Shown here: positions 1 through 9,245 of the stretch, in pieces
Layout: each line of letters opens with the position of its first letter
Numbering within the stretch: the first letter of the stretch is position 1
NCBI GenBank assembly: GCA_965200355.1
Contig: OZ241351.1
Span: 372,001-436,000 of the forward strand
Direction: 5' to 3'
Origin: Bin18 sp965200355
GTDB taxonomy: Bacteria; Desulfobacterota; Binatia; Bin18
DNA: 64,000 nucleotides
Notes under the pieces: model-generated
Database searches by the model: none
What the model was told of the DNA's origin: nothing
The model's input: the letters and a program-made list of their open reading frames with translations, nothing else
Made by a program: the position numbers and the translations under genes

Positions 1-461
1 TCGGCTACATGGATGGCTGCCACCCGGGCCTCCCCCTCGGCAGTCAGCGTATTTTCCATCTTCATCGCTTCGAGCAGCACCAGGGTCTGGCCGGCGGCGA
101 CGACCTGGCCGGCGACGACTTTGACGCTGAGAATTTTCCCTGGCATGGGGGAGCGGATTTCGGGTTCAAAACTCCCGCTCGTCCCCCGAAGACGGGTGCG
201 GTCGTGTTTGGGAGGGGTGTGGTTAAATTCGTAGGTCTGCCCCTCAATGGATATCAGGCTGCGGTCCCCATCCCGGACAATATGGGCATGAAGCGGGCGA
301 CCATCAACCAGGACGGTGATGGTCCCATCCCGGATAGCGACCACGTGTACCGGCTGCTGCGGCTGTCCGTTCCAGACAAGCTCGTGCAGCTCGTCGCTCT
401 CGCCGGGTTGCGTATATTCCAGCATCAGTTCTTTCCCTGCGGCATAGAGTACGGTCTTCAT
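1..461 (-). CDS. Biotin carboxyl carrier protein of an acyl-CoA carboxylase (3' end outside window)
   Basis: The biotinylated subunit or domain would carry carboxyl groups from the biotin carboxylase encoded just upstream to a carboxyltransferase. Reading leftwards from the ATG at 461, the translation has about 105 residues of poorly conserved N-terminal region, then a classic biotinyl domain with SPMPGK and the biotinylation motif EAMKMEN, the Lys being the acceptor. The frame stays open to base 1, so the last residues are missing. It lies 84 bp downstream of accC on the same strand, as in propionyl/methylcrotonyl/acetyl-CoA carboxylase operons. Which acyl-CoA is used cannot be told without the carboxyltransferase gene, presumably beyond the edge. 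Confidence 0.88.
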   Translation of the reverse strand, partial: MKTVLYAAGKELMLEYTQPGESDELHELVWNGQPQQPVHVVAIRDGTITVLVDGRPLHAHIVRDGDRSLISIEGQTYEFNHTPPKHDRTRLRGTSGSFEPEIRSPMPGKILSVKVVAGQVVAAGQTLVLLEAMKMENTLTAEGEARVAAIHVA

Positions 462-545
462 TGCAGAACAAGTAAACGTATCCAGCCTCGCCTGTCTACT
501 GGAGGACAGGGGGACGCTCTGCATCGGGTCAGAAGAATGCGGGTG

Positions 546-2042
546 TCAGGAGCCGAGCCGCCAGCCGCCAAGCTGTCGCCAGGGTGTCGGAGGGTCCTGC
601 GGAGAAAGGGAAGTCTGTCTCTCGCCGTTACGCGGTGGACCCCGGTGCAGACTCGCGGCCAAAGCAGCCGCAAGCGTGTGCGGTTGCTCGCCAGGCTGCC
701 AGTTTGGAAAATGCTCGGGCAGAAAGCCGGTATGCGTATCGCCGGCGGCAAAGGCCGGGTGGTCCATCAGGGCAATTAAAAAAGGCAGATTGGTCGTGAG
801 GCCCAGAATGGCCGTTTGCCGAAGCGCCCCAGCCATGCGGCTGCGGGCTTGTTCCCGGTCCGTCCCCCAGGTCGAAATTTTGGCAATCATGGGATCATAG
901 TATATGGGCACCTCGGTCTGCGACTCGACCCCAGAATCGACCCGTACCCCCGGTCCCTGAGGCGCATGCCAGGCCAGGACATGGCCGGGCGACGGCAGGA
1001 AGCCATGCGCGGCGTCTTCCGCATACAGCCGGCACTCAAGGGCGTGGCCAGTCCGGCGGATGTCCTCTTGCTGGAAGCCCAGCGTTTCTCCGGCGGCAAT
1101 CCGAATTTGTTCGCGCACCAAGTCCAGACCGGTAATCCACTCGGTAATCGGATGCTCAACTTGGAGACGGGCGTTGACTTCCAGGAAATAGAAATTCCCG
1201 GCGCTGTCGAGGATGAACTCGACGGTGCCGGCATTGTCATACCCCGAAGCCCGCGCCACCGTCAGCGCGGCTTTCGTCATCTCCTGCCGCAAGGACTCGG
1301 ACACGGCTGGTGAGGGCGTCTCTTCGACTATTTTTTGATAGCGGCGCTGAATGGAGCACTCCCGTTCGCCAAGATGGACGATATTGCCGGCAGTGTCACC
1401 AAGAATCTGGACTTCCACATGGTGGGGGCGTTCGAGAAAGCGCTCGACATACACCGTGCCTTCGCCAAAGGCGGCCGCGGCTTCACGTTGGGCCGCGGAC
1501 AGGGCTTCAGCCAACTCGGATTCCTCACGCACAATGCGCATCCCCTTACCGCCCCCACCCGCGGCCGCTTTAATCAGGAGGGGGTAGCCGAGGGCGGCGA
1601 CCTGCTCCCGCATCGTCTCGGGGTCGGCGGCCGGGTCTTCGAGTGCGGGAATCACCGGAACACCGAGCTGGGCCACGGTCCGGCGCGCCACAATTTTGTT
1701 GCCAACCGCGGACAGGGCCGCCGGAGCCGGACCGATAAAGGTCAGCCCGGCCTCAGCCACGGCCTGAGCAAAGGTCGCATTCTCCGATAAAAAACCATAC
1801 CCCGGATGGACCGCCTCGGCTCCGGTCCGACGGGCCACGGCCAGAATGGAGTCTCCGTTGAGATAGCTCTCGCTGGCCTGAGCTGGCCCGACGCACACCG
1901 CCTCGTCGGCCGCATATAGATGGGGGGAAGAACGGTCAACCTCCGAGTATACGGCCACGGTCGCAATACCCATTTCGCGACAGGTCCGGGCAATACGAGT
2001 GGCGATCTCCCCTCGGTTGGCAATGAGTATCTTTGAAAACAC
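546..2042 (-). CDS. accC: Biotin carboxylase subunit of acetyl/propionyl-CoA carboxylase
   Basis: This ATP-dependent enzyme carboxylates biotin on the carrier protein encoded next to it. The 498-residue translation opens with the typical FSKILIANRGEIATRI start, has the N-terminal carboxylase domain, an ATP-grasp domain with the glycine-rich GGGGKGMRIV loop, a conserved EVNARLQVEHP stretch, and a C-terminal biotin carboxylase domain ending near residue 445. About 45 extra residues rich in Arg, Pro and Ser follow the usual end; this tail is unlike the family and may be unstructured. It pairs with the BCCP gene downstream, so this is a split biotin carboxylase/carrier of the acyl-CoA carboxylase type. 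Confidence 0.93.
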   Translation of the reverse strand: MFSKILIANRGEIATRIARTCREMGIATVAVYSEVDRSSPHLYAADEAVCVGPAQASESYLNGDSILAVARRTGAEAVHPGYGFLSENATFAQAVAEAGLTFIGPAPAALSAVGNKIVARRTVAQLGVPVIPALEDPAADPETMREQVAALGYPLLIKAAAGGGGKGMRIVREESELAEALSAAQREAAAAFGEGTVYVERFLERPHHVEVQILGDTAGNIVHLGERECSIQRRYQKIVEETPSPAVSESLRQEMTKAALTVARASGYDNAGTVEFILDSAGNFYFLEVNARLQVEHPITEWITGLDLVREQIRIAAGETLGFQQEDIRRTGHALECRLYAEDAAHGFLPSPGHVLAWHAPQGPGVRVDSGVESQTEVPIYYDPMIAKISTWGTDREQARSRMAGALRQTAILGLTTNLPFLIALMDHPAFAAGDTHTGFLPEHFPNWQPGEQPHTLAAALAASLHRGPPRNGERQTSLSPQDPPTPWRQLGGWRLGS

Positions 2043-2085
2043 AGTGATCCGAATGCCTCTGCCATGCCGTCAGGGCGCACGGCCA

Positions 2086-3123
2086 TCAGGCGTTCACACC
2101 TTTTTCCTCAGCATGGATCTTTTGATACTTACGGTAGTCATAGCCCGTTGCCATCGTGAGCAGCATCTGGTCCATTCCGCCGCTCCGTTCTCGGCGGAGG
2201 ATTCTGAGGCGGTGAAAGAATTCCCGATAATCCTTATTCACCCGCCGTTTTTCATCCCTGTGGCGAAAGAAAAAATCGCGCAGGCGGGTAAGGGTAAAGC
2301 GGAAAGCGGAAAAGCGGAGTTCATTCGGAAAGGCGTCCCACTCGGACAGCGAAAGCGTCCGTTCGGACTGATAACTGTCAAGGAGGGCATTGAACCGCTC
2401 AATATGGTAGCGCTCCTCGTGATAGCACAGAGCGTTGACCGCAGTGGCGAGGTCAGCAATGAGCTTCCCAAAACACGCCACTTCAAAGTCGAGCACCCCA
2501 ACGATTCTCCCACCACGAAACAGGACGTTATCAGGAAAGAGGTCTCCGTGGATCATCCCTTTTGGCAGCTTTTCCTCTCGATACTCTTCCTGATGCGCGA
2601 TTTCATCATCAAGGACGTGCCCGATATGCTTCAGATGGACCGCAATGCGTCCGCGCAGATTTTGGTGGATGTCCCGAACACGATCAAAAGTAAACCGGTT
2701 TCTGATCGGGGTATCATATGCCCGGCCCATGATATGCAGGCGAGCCAGGGTCTGTCCAATTTTTTTGATATGGTCAGTGGTCAGCGTTGCGGCTGAGAAG
2801 TCTTTACCAGACAGATGGCGATAGATTGAGACGGCCTTCTTGTCGTAGTGCTGAAGATAGGAGCCGTTTTTATCGGCCAGCGGCCGTGGGCACGGAAAAC
2901 CCTGTTTGCGTAAGAAGAGCAGGAAGTCGATTTCGCGCTGCACGTCGCTGGTATCTTTGACCTCATCAATGCGGAGAATGAATTTCCCCTTTGCTGCCTC
3001 AAGGCGATAATGGGTGTTCACCGATCCGGCACGGATGCCCTGAATGGTGGATAAACGCCCGAATCCATAGTCTTTGACGAGACGATTAACGGCCCTGCAG
3101 TCAAGGAGAGTATAGACAGCCAT
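2086..3123 (-). CDS. Homoserine kinase type II-like / aminoglycoside phosphotransferase family kinase
   Basis: The translation has a protein-kinase-like fold signature: a glycine-rich GIRAGSVNTHYRLE strand near the start, the Brenner-type MIHGDLFPDNVLF catalytic loop and a GVLDFEVACFG metal-binding segment. These, plus the MAVYTLLD start and overall length (about 345 residues), resemble the ThrB type II homoserine kinase, which phosphorylates homoserine for threonine synthesis. I chose the ATG at 3123 because the family starts MAVYT; an upstream ATG at 3159 adds 12 residues. No threonine-pathway genes are adjacent, so the substrate remains inferred. An APH-type small-molecule kinase is the alternative. 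Confidence 0.75.
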   Translation of the reverse strand: MAVYTLLDCRAVNRLVKDYGFGRLSTIQGIRAGSVNTHYRLEAAKGKFILRIDEVKDTSDVQREIDFLLFLRKQGFPCPRPLADKNGSYLQHYDKKAVSIYRHLSGKDFSAATLTTDHIKKIGQTLARLHIMGRAYDTPIRNRFTFDRVRDIHQNLRGRIAVHLKHIGHVLDDEIAHQEEYREEKLPKGMIHGDLFPDNVLFRGGRIVGVLDFEVACFGKLIADLATAVNALCYHEERYHIERFNALLDSYQSERTLSLSEWDAFPNELRFSAFRFTLTRLRDFFFRHRDEKRRVNKDYREFFHRLRILRRERSGGMDQMLLTMATGYDYRKYQKIHAEEKGVNA

Positions 3124-3262
3124 GCAGACTTCTGCGGACATAGGCCTCAGCTTTTCCACCCCATCTTCATATTGTCCGCACCGACAACCATACTATTGAG
3201 GCTCGGGCTTTGTCAAGCAAAACTGACTGAATGTCCATTCAGCATCCGCGCATTGGGGGCTC

Positions 3263-3613
3263 TTAGGGAGCAACGTGGATACGCGGAGGCTGCCGGTCCG
3301 TATCTCTCCTCCCCCTTTTTAATTGGCGGATAATGGTCAGACTGGCGTCAGATAGCAGGCTGACCCGGAGTCCAGCATAGACCGGTGGATAGGTCTGTAG
3401 GGTCTGGCAAGCGCGCGTGAGAAGTTTGAGTGCGCCTGCATACTGCGCGCTGGAAAGCTTGAGGTAGCCGGCGGCGAGCTGCACCAGCCCCTGGACAAAA
3501 CGTTTCTCTTCGCCAACCGTCTCATTCCAGATTGCTTCCCAGATTTCATGCGCTTCAAAGAAATGGCCGGCGTTAAAAGCCGCCACTCCGCGTAATAATA
3601 GGTAACGCGACAT
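3263..3613 (-). CDS. DUF309 domain protein
   Basis: A 116-residue all-helical protein. The FNAGHFFEAHEIWEAIW motif near residues 12-28 and the following GLVQLAAGYLKL helix are the hallmark of DUF309, a small family of unknown biochemical role found in many bacteria. It starts only 3 bp from the end of the glycerate kinase reading frame downstream of it in sequence order, so the two are probably co-transcribed. The C-terminus is basic (RQLKRGRRDTDRQ). Confidence 0.82.
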   Translation of the reverse strand: MSRYLLLRGVAAFNAGHFFEAHEIWEAIWNETVGEEKRFVQGLVQLAAGYLKLSSAQYAGALKLLTRACQTLQTYPPVYAGLRVSLLSDASLTIIRQLKRGRRDTDRQPPRIHVAP

Positions 3614-3616
3614 ACC

Positions 3617-4994
3617 CTATGCTCTGTCTTGTTTGCCGGAGCCCTCTTCAGCGCCGGGAGGAGTGACCAGGGCAATTTTCAGGTCCATCACGTTTGTTCC
3701 CGTGAGGCCCGGACGAAACACGTCACCGAGCGCCGAAAAGAAGGCATAGCTGTCGTTATTGTCCAAGGCGCGCCGTGCGTTGAGATTTTTTTCGCGGGCG
3801 CGGGCGAGCGTTGTGCCGTCGACAAACGCGCAGGCCGCATCGGTCGGCCCATCTATGCCGTCCGTCCCCGCACTCAGCAGGCTCCAGCCGGCTTCCCCGG
3901 CAAGCTCCTGGGCGACAGTCAGCGCAAACTCCTGATTGCGTCCCCCCTTCCCCGTGCCCCTGACCTGGACCGTTGTCTCGCCGCCGGCCAGGACGCAGGT
4001 TCGACGCGAGCAGTGTTGACGCACTGTGCGCACAGTGTGGGCAAAAGCGCGTCCAGCCACAGTCGTGTCACCAGCAAGGGGCTGAGGCCATCAAGTGGGA
4101 GCGCAGCCCTCGGCGGGCGGCGGCCTCGCCGACCGCCTGTAGGGCCAGGTGATTCGAGCCAATCAGGACGTTATGGACGCGAGAGAAGAACGGGGCGCCG
4201 GGTTTTGGCGTCTCAGGTCGGACGCCCCGGACGCCTTGCTCCAGATGTGCCAGCACCGACTGAGGGAGCCGTGGCCCGAGGCCGTACTGCTCCACCACCC
4301 GCCAAGCGTCCATAAATGTGGTTGGGTCGGCGACGGTCGGACCCGAGCCGACCACACTCAGATCATCACCAATCACGTCAGACAGGATTAGACTGACCAC
4401 CGTTGCCGGCTGGGCGTGGTGCGCGAGCCAGCCTCCCTTTATCTGGGATAGGTGTTTGCGTACGGTGTTCAGCGCCAGGATATCCGCCCCACATGCCAAT
4501 AAAACCGCATTGGTGGCGGTCTTGTCGGCAAGCGTCAGCCCGGCCGCCGGCCACACCAGTAGACTAGAAGCCCCGCCGGTCAGACAGATCAGGACAAGGT
4601 CGTGGGGTTGGACCGGGGAGAGACTATCCACAAGCGCTCGGGTCGCAGACGCACTGCCTGGGCCGGGCAAGGGATGCTCTCCTTGCATGACCCGCACTCC
4701 GGGCAGAGACAGCTCAGACACCGCTTGCTCGCTCGGAATGATGACACAGCCGCCAATTTTCCTCTGGCCCAGCACGGGGAGCGGCGCCTGGGCCATGCTG
4801 CCGGCCCCTTTTCCCGCCCCAATCAGGAAGAGACGACCCGGCAGAGCGAACGTCAACGCGCCGTCCCGTCGCTGGACGACCAGCCGACTCTTTTCAATCG
4901 TCACAGTCTGGGGGATCAGATGGCGCGAATGGACCGCAGCAATGGCGGTCTGAAAGAGCGCGGTCAGGAGAGCGTGTCGGTCGTCGGGTTGCAT
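3617..4994 (-). pseudogene. Glycerate 2-kinase (GckA/MOFRL family), split by a one-base frameshift
   Basis: Two frames together make one full-length protein. Bases 4994-4068 encode an N-terminal 308 residues with the DUF4147 kinase features (LFLIGAGKGAGSMAQ, LTGGASSLLVWP, LSDVIGDDLSVVGSGPT). Bases 4060-3617 encode the C-terminal MOFRL domain (GGRNQEFALTVA, AGTDGIDGPTDAACAFVD). The break sits at a run of four G on the plus strand, 4078-4081. Removing one base joins the frames as LMASALAGDTTVAGRAF, which reads like an intact family member. The enzyme would make 2-phosphoglycerate from glycerate. A recent mutation or an assembly error at the homopolymer both fit. Confidence 0.82.
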
Positions 4995-5071
4995 CTCGCC
5001 ACGAGGGTCCGGCAGACGGAGCGCCTTGAGCGGCCAACCGGAATAAACCGGGGCAGGGCAGGCAACTGCTC

Positions 5072-5491
5072 TTACCCGTCGTCAAGATCAACCAAGTTGG
5101 ACCGACCAAATCCCCCTACGTCACCAACACGGCGCTGAAAGCGCGCTTCCTTTTCCCGTTCCTCTTGGCAGGCAATACACAGTCTGGTGAAGGGCAAAGC
5201 TTCGAGACGGGCTTGGGCAATCTCTTCTTCGCATTCTTCGCAAATGCCGTATACGCCGGCTTCGATCCGCTCCAGCGCGTTTTCTATGGCTTGCAGCTTC
5301 CCTCGGTCGCGGTCACTCAGAATCAGATGGATTTCCCGTTCGCGCTCCTCGCTGGCGAGGTCGTAGGTATCCATCCCTTCGTCCAGCTCACTCTCTTTTC
5401 CCTCTCGGATTTCTTCGTCCAACTGCATCAGGATTTGCTGTTTTTGGCCGGCGAGCGTGATCCGCATTTTCTTGAGGAACATTTTTCTCAT
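5072..5491 (-). CDS. DksA/TraR-family zinc-finger transcription factor
   Basis: This 139-residue protein has the DksA layout: an N-terminal coiled-coil of charged heptads, a coil-tip sequence DTYDLASEE that keeps the DxxDxA pattern used by DksA to act in the RNA polymerase secondary channel, and a four-cysteine zinc finger (CEEC ... CIAC). It is expected to bind RNA polymerase and modulate transcription with ppGpp. The C-terminal tail is acidic (NLVDLDDG). It lies 98 bp downstream of rimO on the same strand. The assignment to DksA rather than a shorter TraR relative rests on the length of the coil. Confidence 0.85.
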   Translation of the reverse strand: MRKMFLKKMRITLAGQKQQILMQLDEEIREGKESELDEGMDTYDLASEEREREIHLILSDRDRGKLQAIENALERIEAGVYGICEECEEEIAQARLEALPFTRLCIACQEEREKEARFQRRVGDVGGFGRSNLVDLDDG

Positions 5492-5589
5492 GACGTCTTC
5501 TCCAAAGAAGAAACCTCTCCTCTGCCGTCTGAAAAAGCGGGAGGCGCGTCTTCTTTTTCACCACGGTCAGGATGAAAAGGACAGACACA

Positions 5590-7053
5590 TTAGGGAGAAG
5601 CGGCTGTCAAGTCAAGAGATGTGTGTGGTTGAGGCGGCTGTTCGGGAAGACCGCGCGCCTGGAGGTCATAGCCAAACGCTCCGGTAATCCGGGCGCGGAT
5701 CATATCGCCGCTGTCAGCCCGGCACTGTTCCAGGAAGACCACGCCATCGATATCTGGAGCCTGGCCTTGCGTCCGGCCCCACCAACGACCGTGGTCGTCC
5801 TGACCACAGACTAATACCGCTCGTTCCTCACCGACCAGCGTTATATTTTTTTTCCGAACGACCTCAGCCTGACAGGCCATCAATCTGTGCCAGCGGTCTT
5901 CTTTAATCTGGGCGCTCACTTGGTCGGCCATTGTGCCGGCGGCCGTCCCTTCCTCCTGGGAGTAGCGAAACACCCCCACGTGGTCGAGTGCCGCCTCAGT
6001 CACAAAATTGCTCAGTTGTTGAAAATCGTCCTCTCGCTCACCGGGAAAGCCAACAATAAAAGACGAGCGTAAGACCACACCCGGAATAGCAGCCCGAATC
6101 CGGTCCAGCACGCCCCGAATGCCGTCGCCACTTTTCTCACGCTTCATCCGTCTCAACATCCGGTCGCTGATGTGCTGGAGCGGCATATCAATATACGGGC
6201 ATACCTTTTCTTCGTCGGCAATGAACCGTAGCAGGGGGGCATCAAGATAATTCGGATAGCAATACAGCAGCCGAATCCAGTCCAGACCCTCAACCCGCAC
6301 CAGAGATTGAAGCAGGGCTAGCAGGGTCGTCCCATCGCGCCGCTCTCGTCCGTAGGCAGTCAGGTCTTGCGCAATAAGGTTGATTTCCCTCACCCCGTGG
6401 GCAACGAGGCTGGTGGCTTCAGCCACGAGGGAATCAATCGGCCGACTTTCCTGGAGACCGCGAATTTTTGGAATAATACAAAAGGCGCATTTATGGTTGC
6501 AGCCCTCGGCCACCTTGAGATAGGCCGAGTAAAAACCGGTGGTCGGAATACGCGGAACGGTGTGGTCCGGCAGGATGTGGGCAGCCCCCAGATACAGGCT
6601 GGGGCCAGAAGAAGCAACCGGTTCGGCTTGTGTGGCTGATTGGAGGCCACCTCCGCTTTTCTCAAGCGTCTGCCGCTGCTGTTCCACTATCTCGGTGATC
6701 CGCAGAAACTCGCCCGTCCCGACAAAAACGTCCACTTCGGGTAAGACTTGGTGAAGTTCTTGGCCGTAGCGCTGGGCCAGACAACCGGTCACAATGAGCG
6801 GTGTCTTGTGTGTCTCCGTTGCCTTATAGGCCGCCAGGTCCAAGATCGTCTCAATCGATTCTTCCTTGGCCTCATCAATAAAGCTGCACGTATTGACCAT
6901 CAAAACCCCGGCCTGTTCCGGGTCCAGGCTGAGCGTATAGCCGGCCTCCGCCAGCAGGCCGAGCATGACCTCGCCGTCCACCAGATTTTTGGGACAGCCC
7001 AGATTCACCAGATAGACCGACTTCTCCGGGCCAGGCCGGGTCTTAGTCGTCAT
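5590..7053 (-). CDS. rimO: Ribosomal protein S12 methylthiotransferase RimO
   Basis: A radical-SAM methylthiotransferase that modifies an aspartate of ribosomal protein S12. From the ATG at 7053 the 487-residue translation shows the N-terminal MTTase domain with three cysteines (LGCPKNLVDGE, VNTCSF, TGCLAQRY), the radical-SAM CNHKCAFC cluster site in a YLKVAEGCNHKC context, and a C-terminal TRAM-like region. LGCPKNLVD separates RimO from MiaB. The frame stays open upstream to 7269, but that part is antisense-like and lies within the PAC2 gene, so 7053 is the better start; it overlaps the PAC2 stop by 11 bp. Confidence 0.95.
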   Translation of the reverse strand: MTTKTRPGPEKSVYLVNLGCPKNLVDGEVMLGLLAEAGYTLSLDPEQAGVLMVNTCSFIDEAKEESIETILDLAAYKATETHKTPLIVTGCLAQRYGQELHQVLPEVDVFVGTGEFLRITEIVEQQRQTLEKSGGGLQSATQAEPVASSGPSLYLGAAHILPDHTVPRIPTTGFYSAYLKVAEGCNHKCAFCIIPKIRGLQESRPIDSLVAEATSLVAHGVREINLIAQDLTAYGRERRDGTTLLALLQSLVRVEGLDWIRLLYCYPNYLDAPLLRFIADEEKVCPYIDMPLQHISDRMLRRMKREKSGDGIRGVLDRIRAAIPGVVLRSSFIVGFPGEREDDFQQLSNFVTEAALDHVGVFRYSQEEGTAAGTMADQVSAQIKEDRWHRLMACQAEVVRKKNITLVGEERAVLVCGQDDHGRWWGRTQGQAPDIDGVVFLEQCRADSGDMIRARITGAFGYDLQARGLPEQPPQPHTSLDLTAASP

Positions 7054-7960
7054 CTTTCCGGTCCCTCCGTTGCTGCAAGAAACGCTGGAGTTCTTCGGCC
7101 ATATCTTTGCCATTGGCATGACCATTGCCGTTGCCGTGTCCGTCGCCGGCCGTTTCCTGGGCAGCCGTCTCCATTTCCAGCCCCTCTTCCTGCTCCTGCT
7201 CTTCCAGGCGTTTGACATAGGCGGCCAGGTTCGGATTCTCGGCAATCGCCTTTGCCACCTGCGTGTCAAACTCGGCCGCGTCCGTCACCAGCTCGGTGGT
7301 ATCGAGGGCGAAATGGAGAAAGGACTCAAGGCGACTGATGAGGGCCAGGGCGGCCTTGGGGTTTGGAGACGCGGAAATATAATGCGGCACATTGGCCCAG
7401 AAGCTGATGGAGGTCAGTCCTGCCTGCCGGCAGGCGTCGTTCAGCACCCCGACGATGCCGGTTGGGCCTTCGTAACGGGACGGGGTCAGCTGGAGTTGCG
7501 TCGCTATATTGGGGTCGCTACTGAATCCGACCACGCGCACCGGGCTGGAGTAGGCCACGTCGGCCAGAAGCGCGCCAAGGGTAATCACCAAGCCGACTCC
7601 ACACTGTTTGGCAACCTCCAGGCAGGCGACTGAATACGCCTTCCAGCGGAGATGCGGCTCAATGCCCAGACCCAGGACCATGTCACGTTTGAGCGGGGCG
7701 GCACTACTCGCAAAGAAATCGTTGGCCGGCCAACGAATCTCGCGGTAGAGTCCATCTCGCAAACGCACCTGGGGCCGGACCTCACTGAAATTATAAAATT
7801 CTTCAGGATCAATCTTTGCGAAACGCTGGGCCTGGAGTCGCTTGATGAGGAATTGCGTGGCATGTGTTGCCGCACTGCCAGCATCGTTCCAGCCAGCAAA
7901 TGCGACAATCAGAACGGGGTCGCTCAGGTCTGGAATTCGTTCAATCGTCAACGCATTCAT
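7043..7960 (-). CDS. PAC2 family protein (proteasome-assembly-chaperone-like)
   Basis: The 305-residue translation begins with the PAC2 signature (LIVAFAGWNDAGSAATHA) and continues through GLGIEPHLRWKAY, ITLGALLADVAYSSPV and ASPNPKAALALI, all typical of bacterial and archaeal PAC2 (DUF75) proteins. The function in bacteria is not established. After residue 245 there is a Glu-rich helix, a low-complexity Gly/Asn/His linker and a basic C-terminal helix (AEELQRFLQQRRDRKDDD), a tail pattern familiar from actinobacterial members. It overlaps rimO by 11 bp, suggesting translational coupling. Confidence 0.87.
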   Translation of the reverse strand: MNALTIERIPDLSDPVLIVAFAGWNDAGSAATHATQFLIKRLQAQRFAKIDPEEFYNFSEVRPQVRLRDGLYREIRWPANDFFASSAAPLKRDMVLGLGIEPHLRWKAYSVACLEVAKQCGVGLVITLGALLADVAYSSPVRVVGFSSDPNIATQLQLTPSRYEGPTGIVGVLNDACRQAGLTSISFWANVPHYISASPNPKAALALISRLESFLHFALDTTELVTDAAEFDTQVAKAIAENPNLAAYVKRLEEQEQEEGLEMETAAQETAGDGHGNGNGHANGKDMAEELQRFLQQRRDRKDDD

Positions 7961-8140
7961 GGTCTCCCCCTAGGGACGCGAACAGAGGGAGACAAGAGAG
8001 AGCCCAGGCCATTTCTCCCAGCGCGTTCCCTGCCCTCTCCTCCGGCGTCGCAGGAGTGTACCTGCTTCCCAGATGCTTGCCAAGAGATGAGGCGTGTCTC
8101 ATGACCCGGTTCCCATGAGGCCCAGAGTCGGTCGAGACCA

Positions 8141-9245
8141 CTATCCGGCTGCGGTCGATTGTTGGAGCAGATAGGCTTCAATAAACTGATCGATATCACC
8201 ATCCAGAACCGCATCGGTGTTCCCGACTTCCGTCCCAGTGCGATGGTCTTTGACCATCCGGTAGGGATGAAGGACGTAGGAGCGGATCTGACTCCCCCAG
8301 GCAATATCCTTTTTACTTTTATGCAGCCCCTCCATCTTCTCCTTTTGTTTGTCCATCTCCAATTCGTATAAACGGGCGCGGAGAATTTTCATGGCCATAG
8401 TGCGGTTCCGGTGTTGGGAACGTTCGTTCTGGCAGGCGACCACGAGCCCACTCGGGAGGTGGGTCAGACGAATCGCTGAATCCGTTTTATTGACGTGTTG
8501 TCCCCCGGCTCCGCTGGCCCGGTAGGTATCAATACGCAAATCTTCAGGACGGATATCGACCTCAACCGTCTCATCAATATCCGGGTAGACAAAGACAGAC
8601 GCAAAGGAAGTATGCCGCCGGGCGTTGGCATCAAACGGCGAAATCCGAACCAGGCGATGAATACCCGCCTCCGCCCGCAGGTAGCCATACGCATACGCCC
8701 CCTCAACGGTGAAGGTGGCACTTTTGACGCCACCGCCCTCACTAGGCAGGTGTTCGGCCAGCTCTACGCTATAGCTGCGACGTTCCGCCCAGCGCAGATA
8801 GAGGCGAAGGAGCATATCGGCCCAGTCTTGCGCCTCAAGACCACCCGCACCGGGATGGAGACTGACAATAGCGTTCTGGGCATCGTGCTCTCCGCCCAGC
8901 ATCCGCTGTAATTCGGCTCGACTGACGGTCGCCTCAAGCTCGGGCACCACCCGCTCAACTTCTTCCACTGCCTCGGCATCTCCAGATTCGGCCAGTTCCA
9001 GAAAGAGCAGGGCGTCAGAGGCGGCCTGGGCCTGCTTTTTCCACGCGCTCACCGTGTCGAGTAAGCTGGCACGCTCCTTGAGAATGGCTTGCGCCTGCTC
9101 CTGATCCTGCCAGAAGCCGTCGGTCAGCGTTTGTTCTTCCAGGGCCGTGGCCCGGGCTTCTTTGTCTGGGATGTCAAAGATGCCTCCCAAGACTCTCTAT
9201 ACGGGCGCTGAGTTCGTGTAGTTTTTCTCTGATTTCTGCCAGCAT
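8141..9245 (-). CDS. prfB: Peptide chain release factor 2, expressed through a programmed +1 frameshift
   Basis: RF2 terminates translation at UGA and UAA. The main frame (9175-8141) has the SPF anticodon-mimic motif (ISPFDAN) and the GGQ peptidyl-hydrolysis motif (GAGGQHVNKTDSA). The true start is the ATG at 9245, in another frame: 23 codons beginning MLAEIREKLHEL end at CTT-TGA-C. A +1 slip there joins them to DIPDKEARA, giving about 367 residues, the normal RF2 length. The frameshift makes RF2 self-regulating, since scarce RF2 lets the ribosome slip at the in-frame UGA. The first 122 bp overlap the end of lnt. Confidence 0.95.

Noticed and set aside
9..779. Long plus-strand frame across the BCCP gene and the end of accC
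   Set aside because: It is antisense to a clear biotinyl domain and carboxylase and shows no protein pattern of its own; it is a GC-rich shadow frame.
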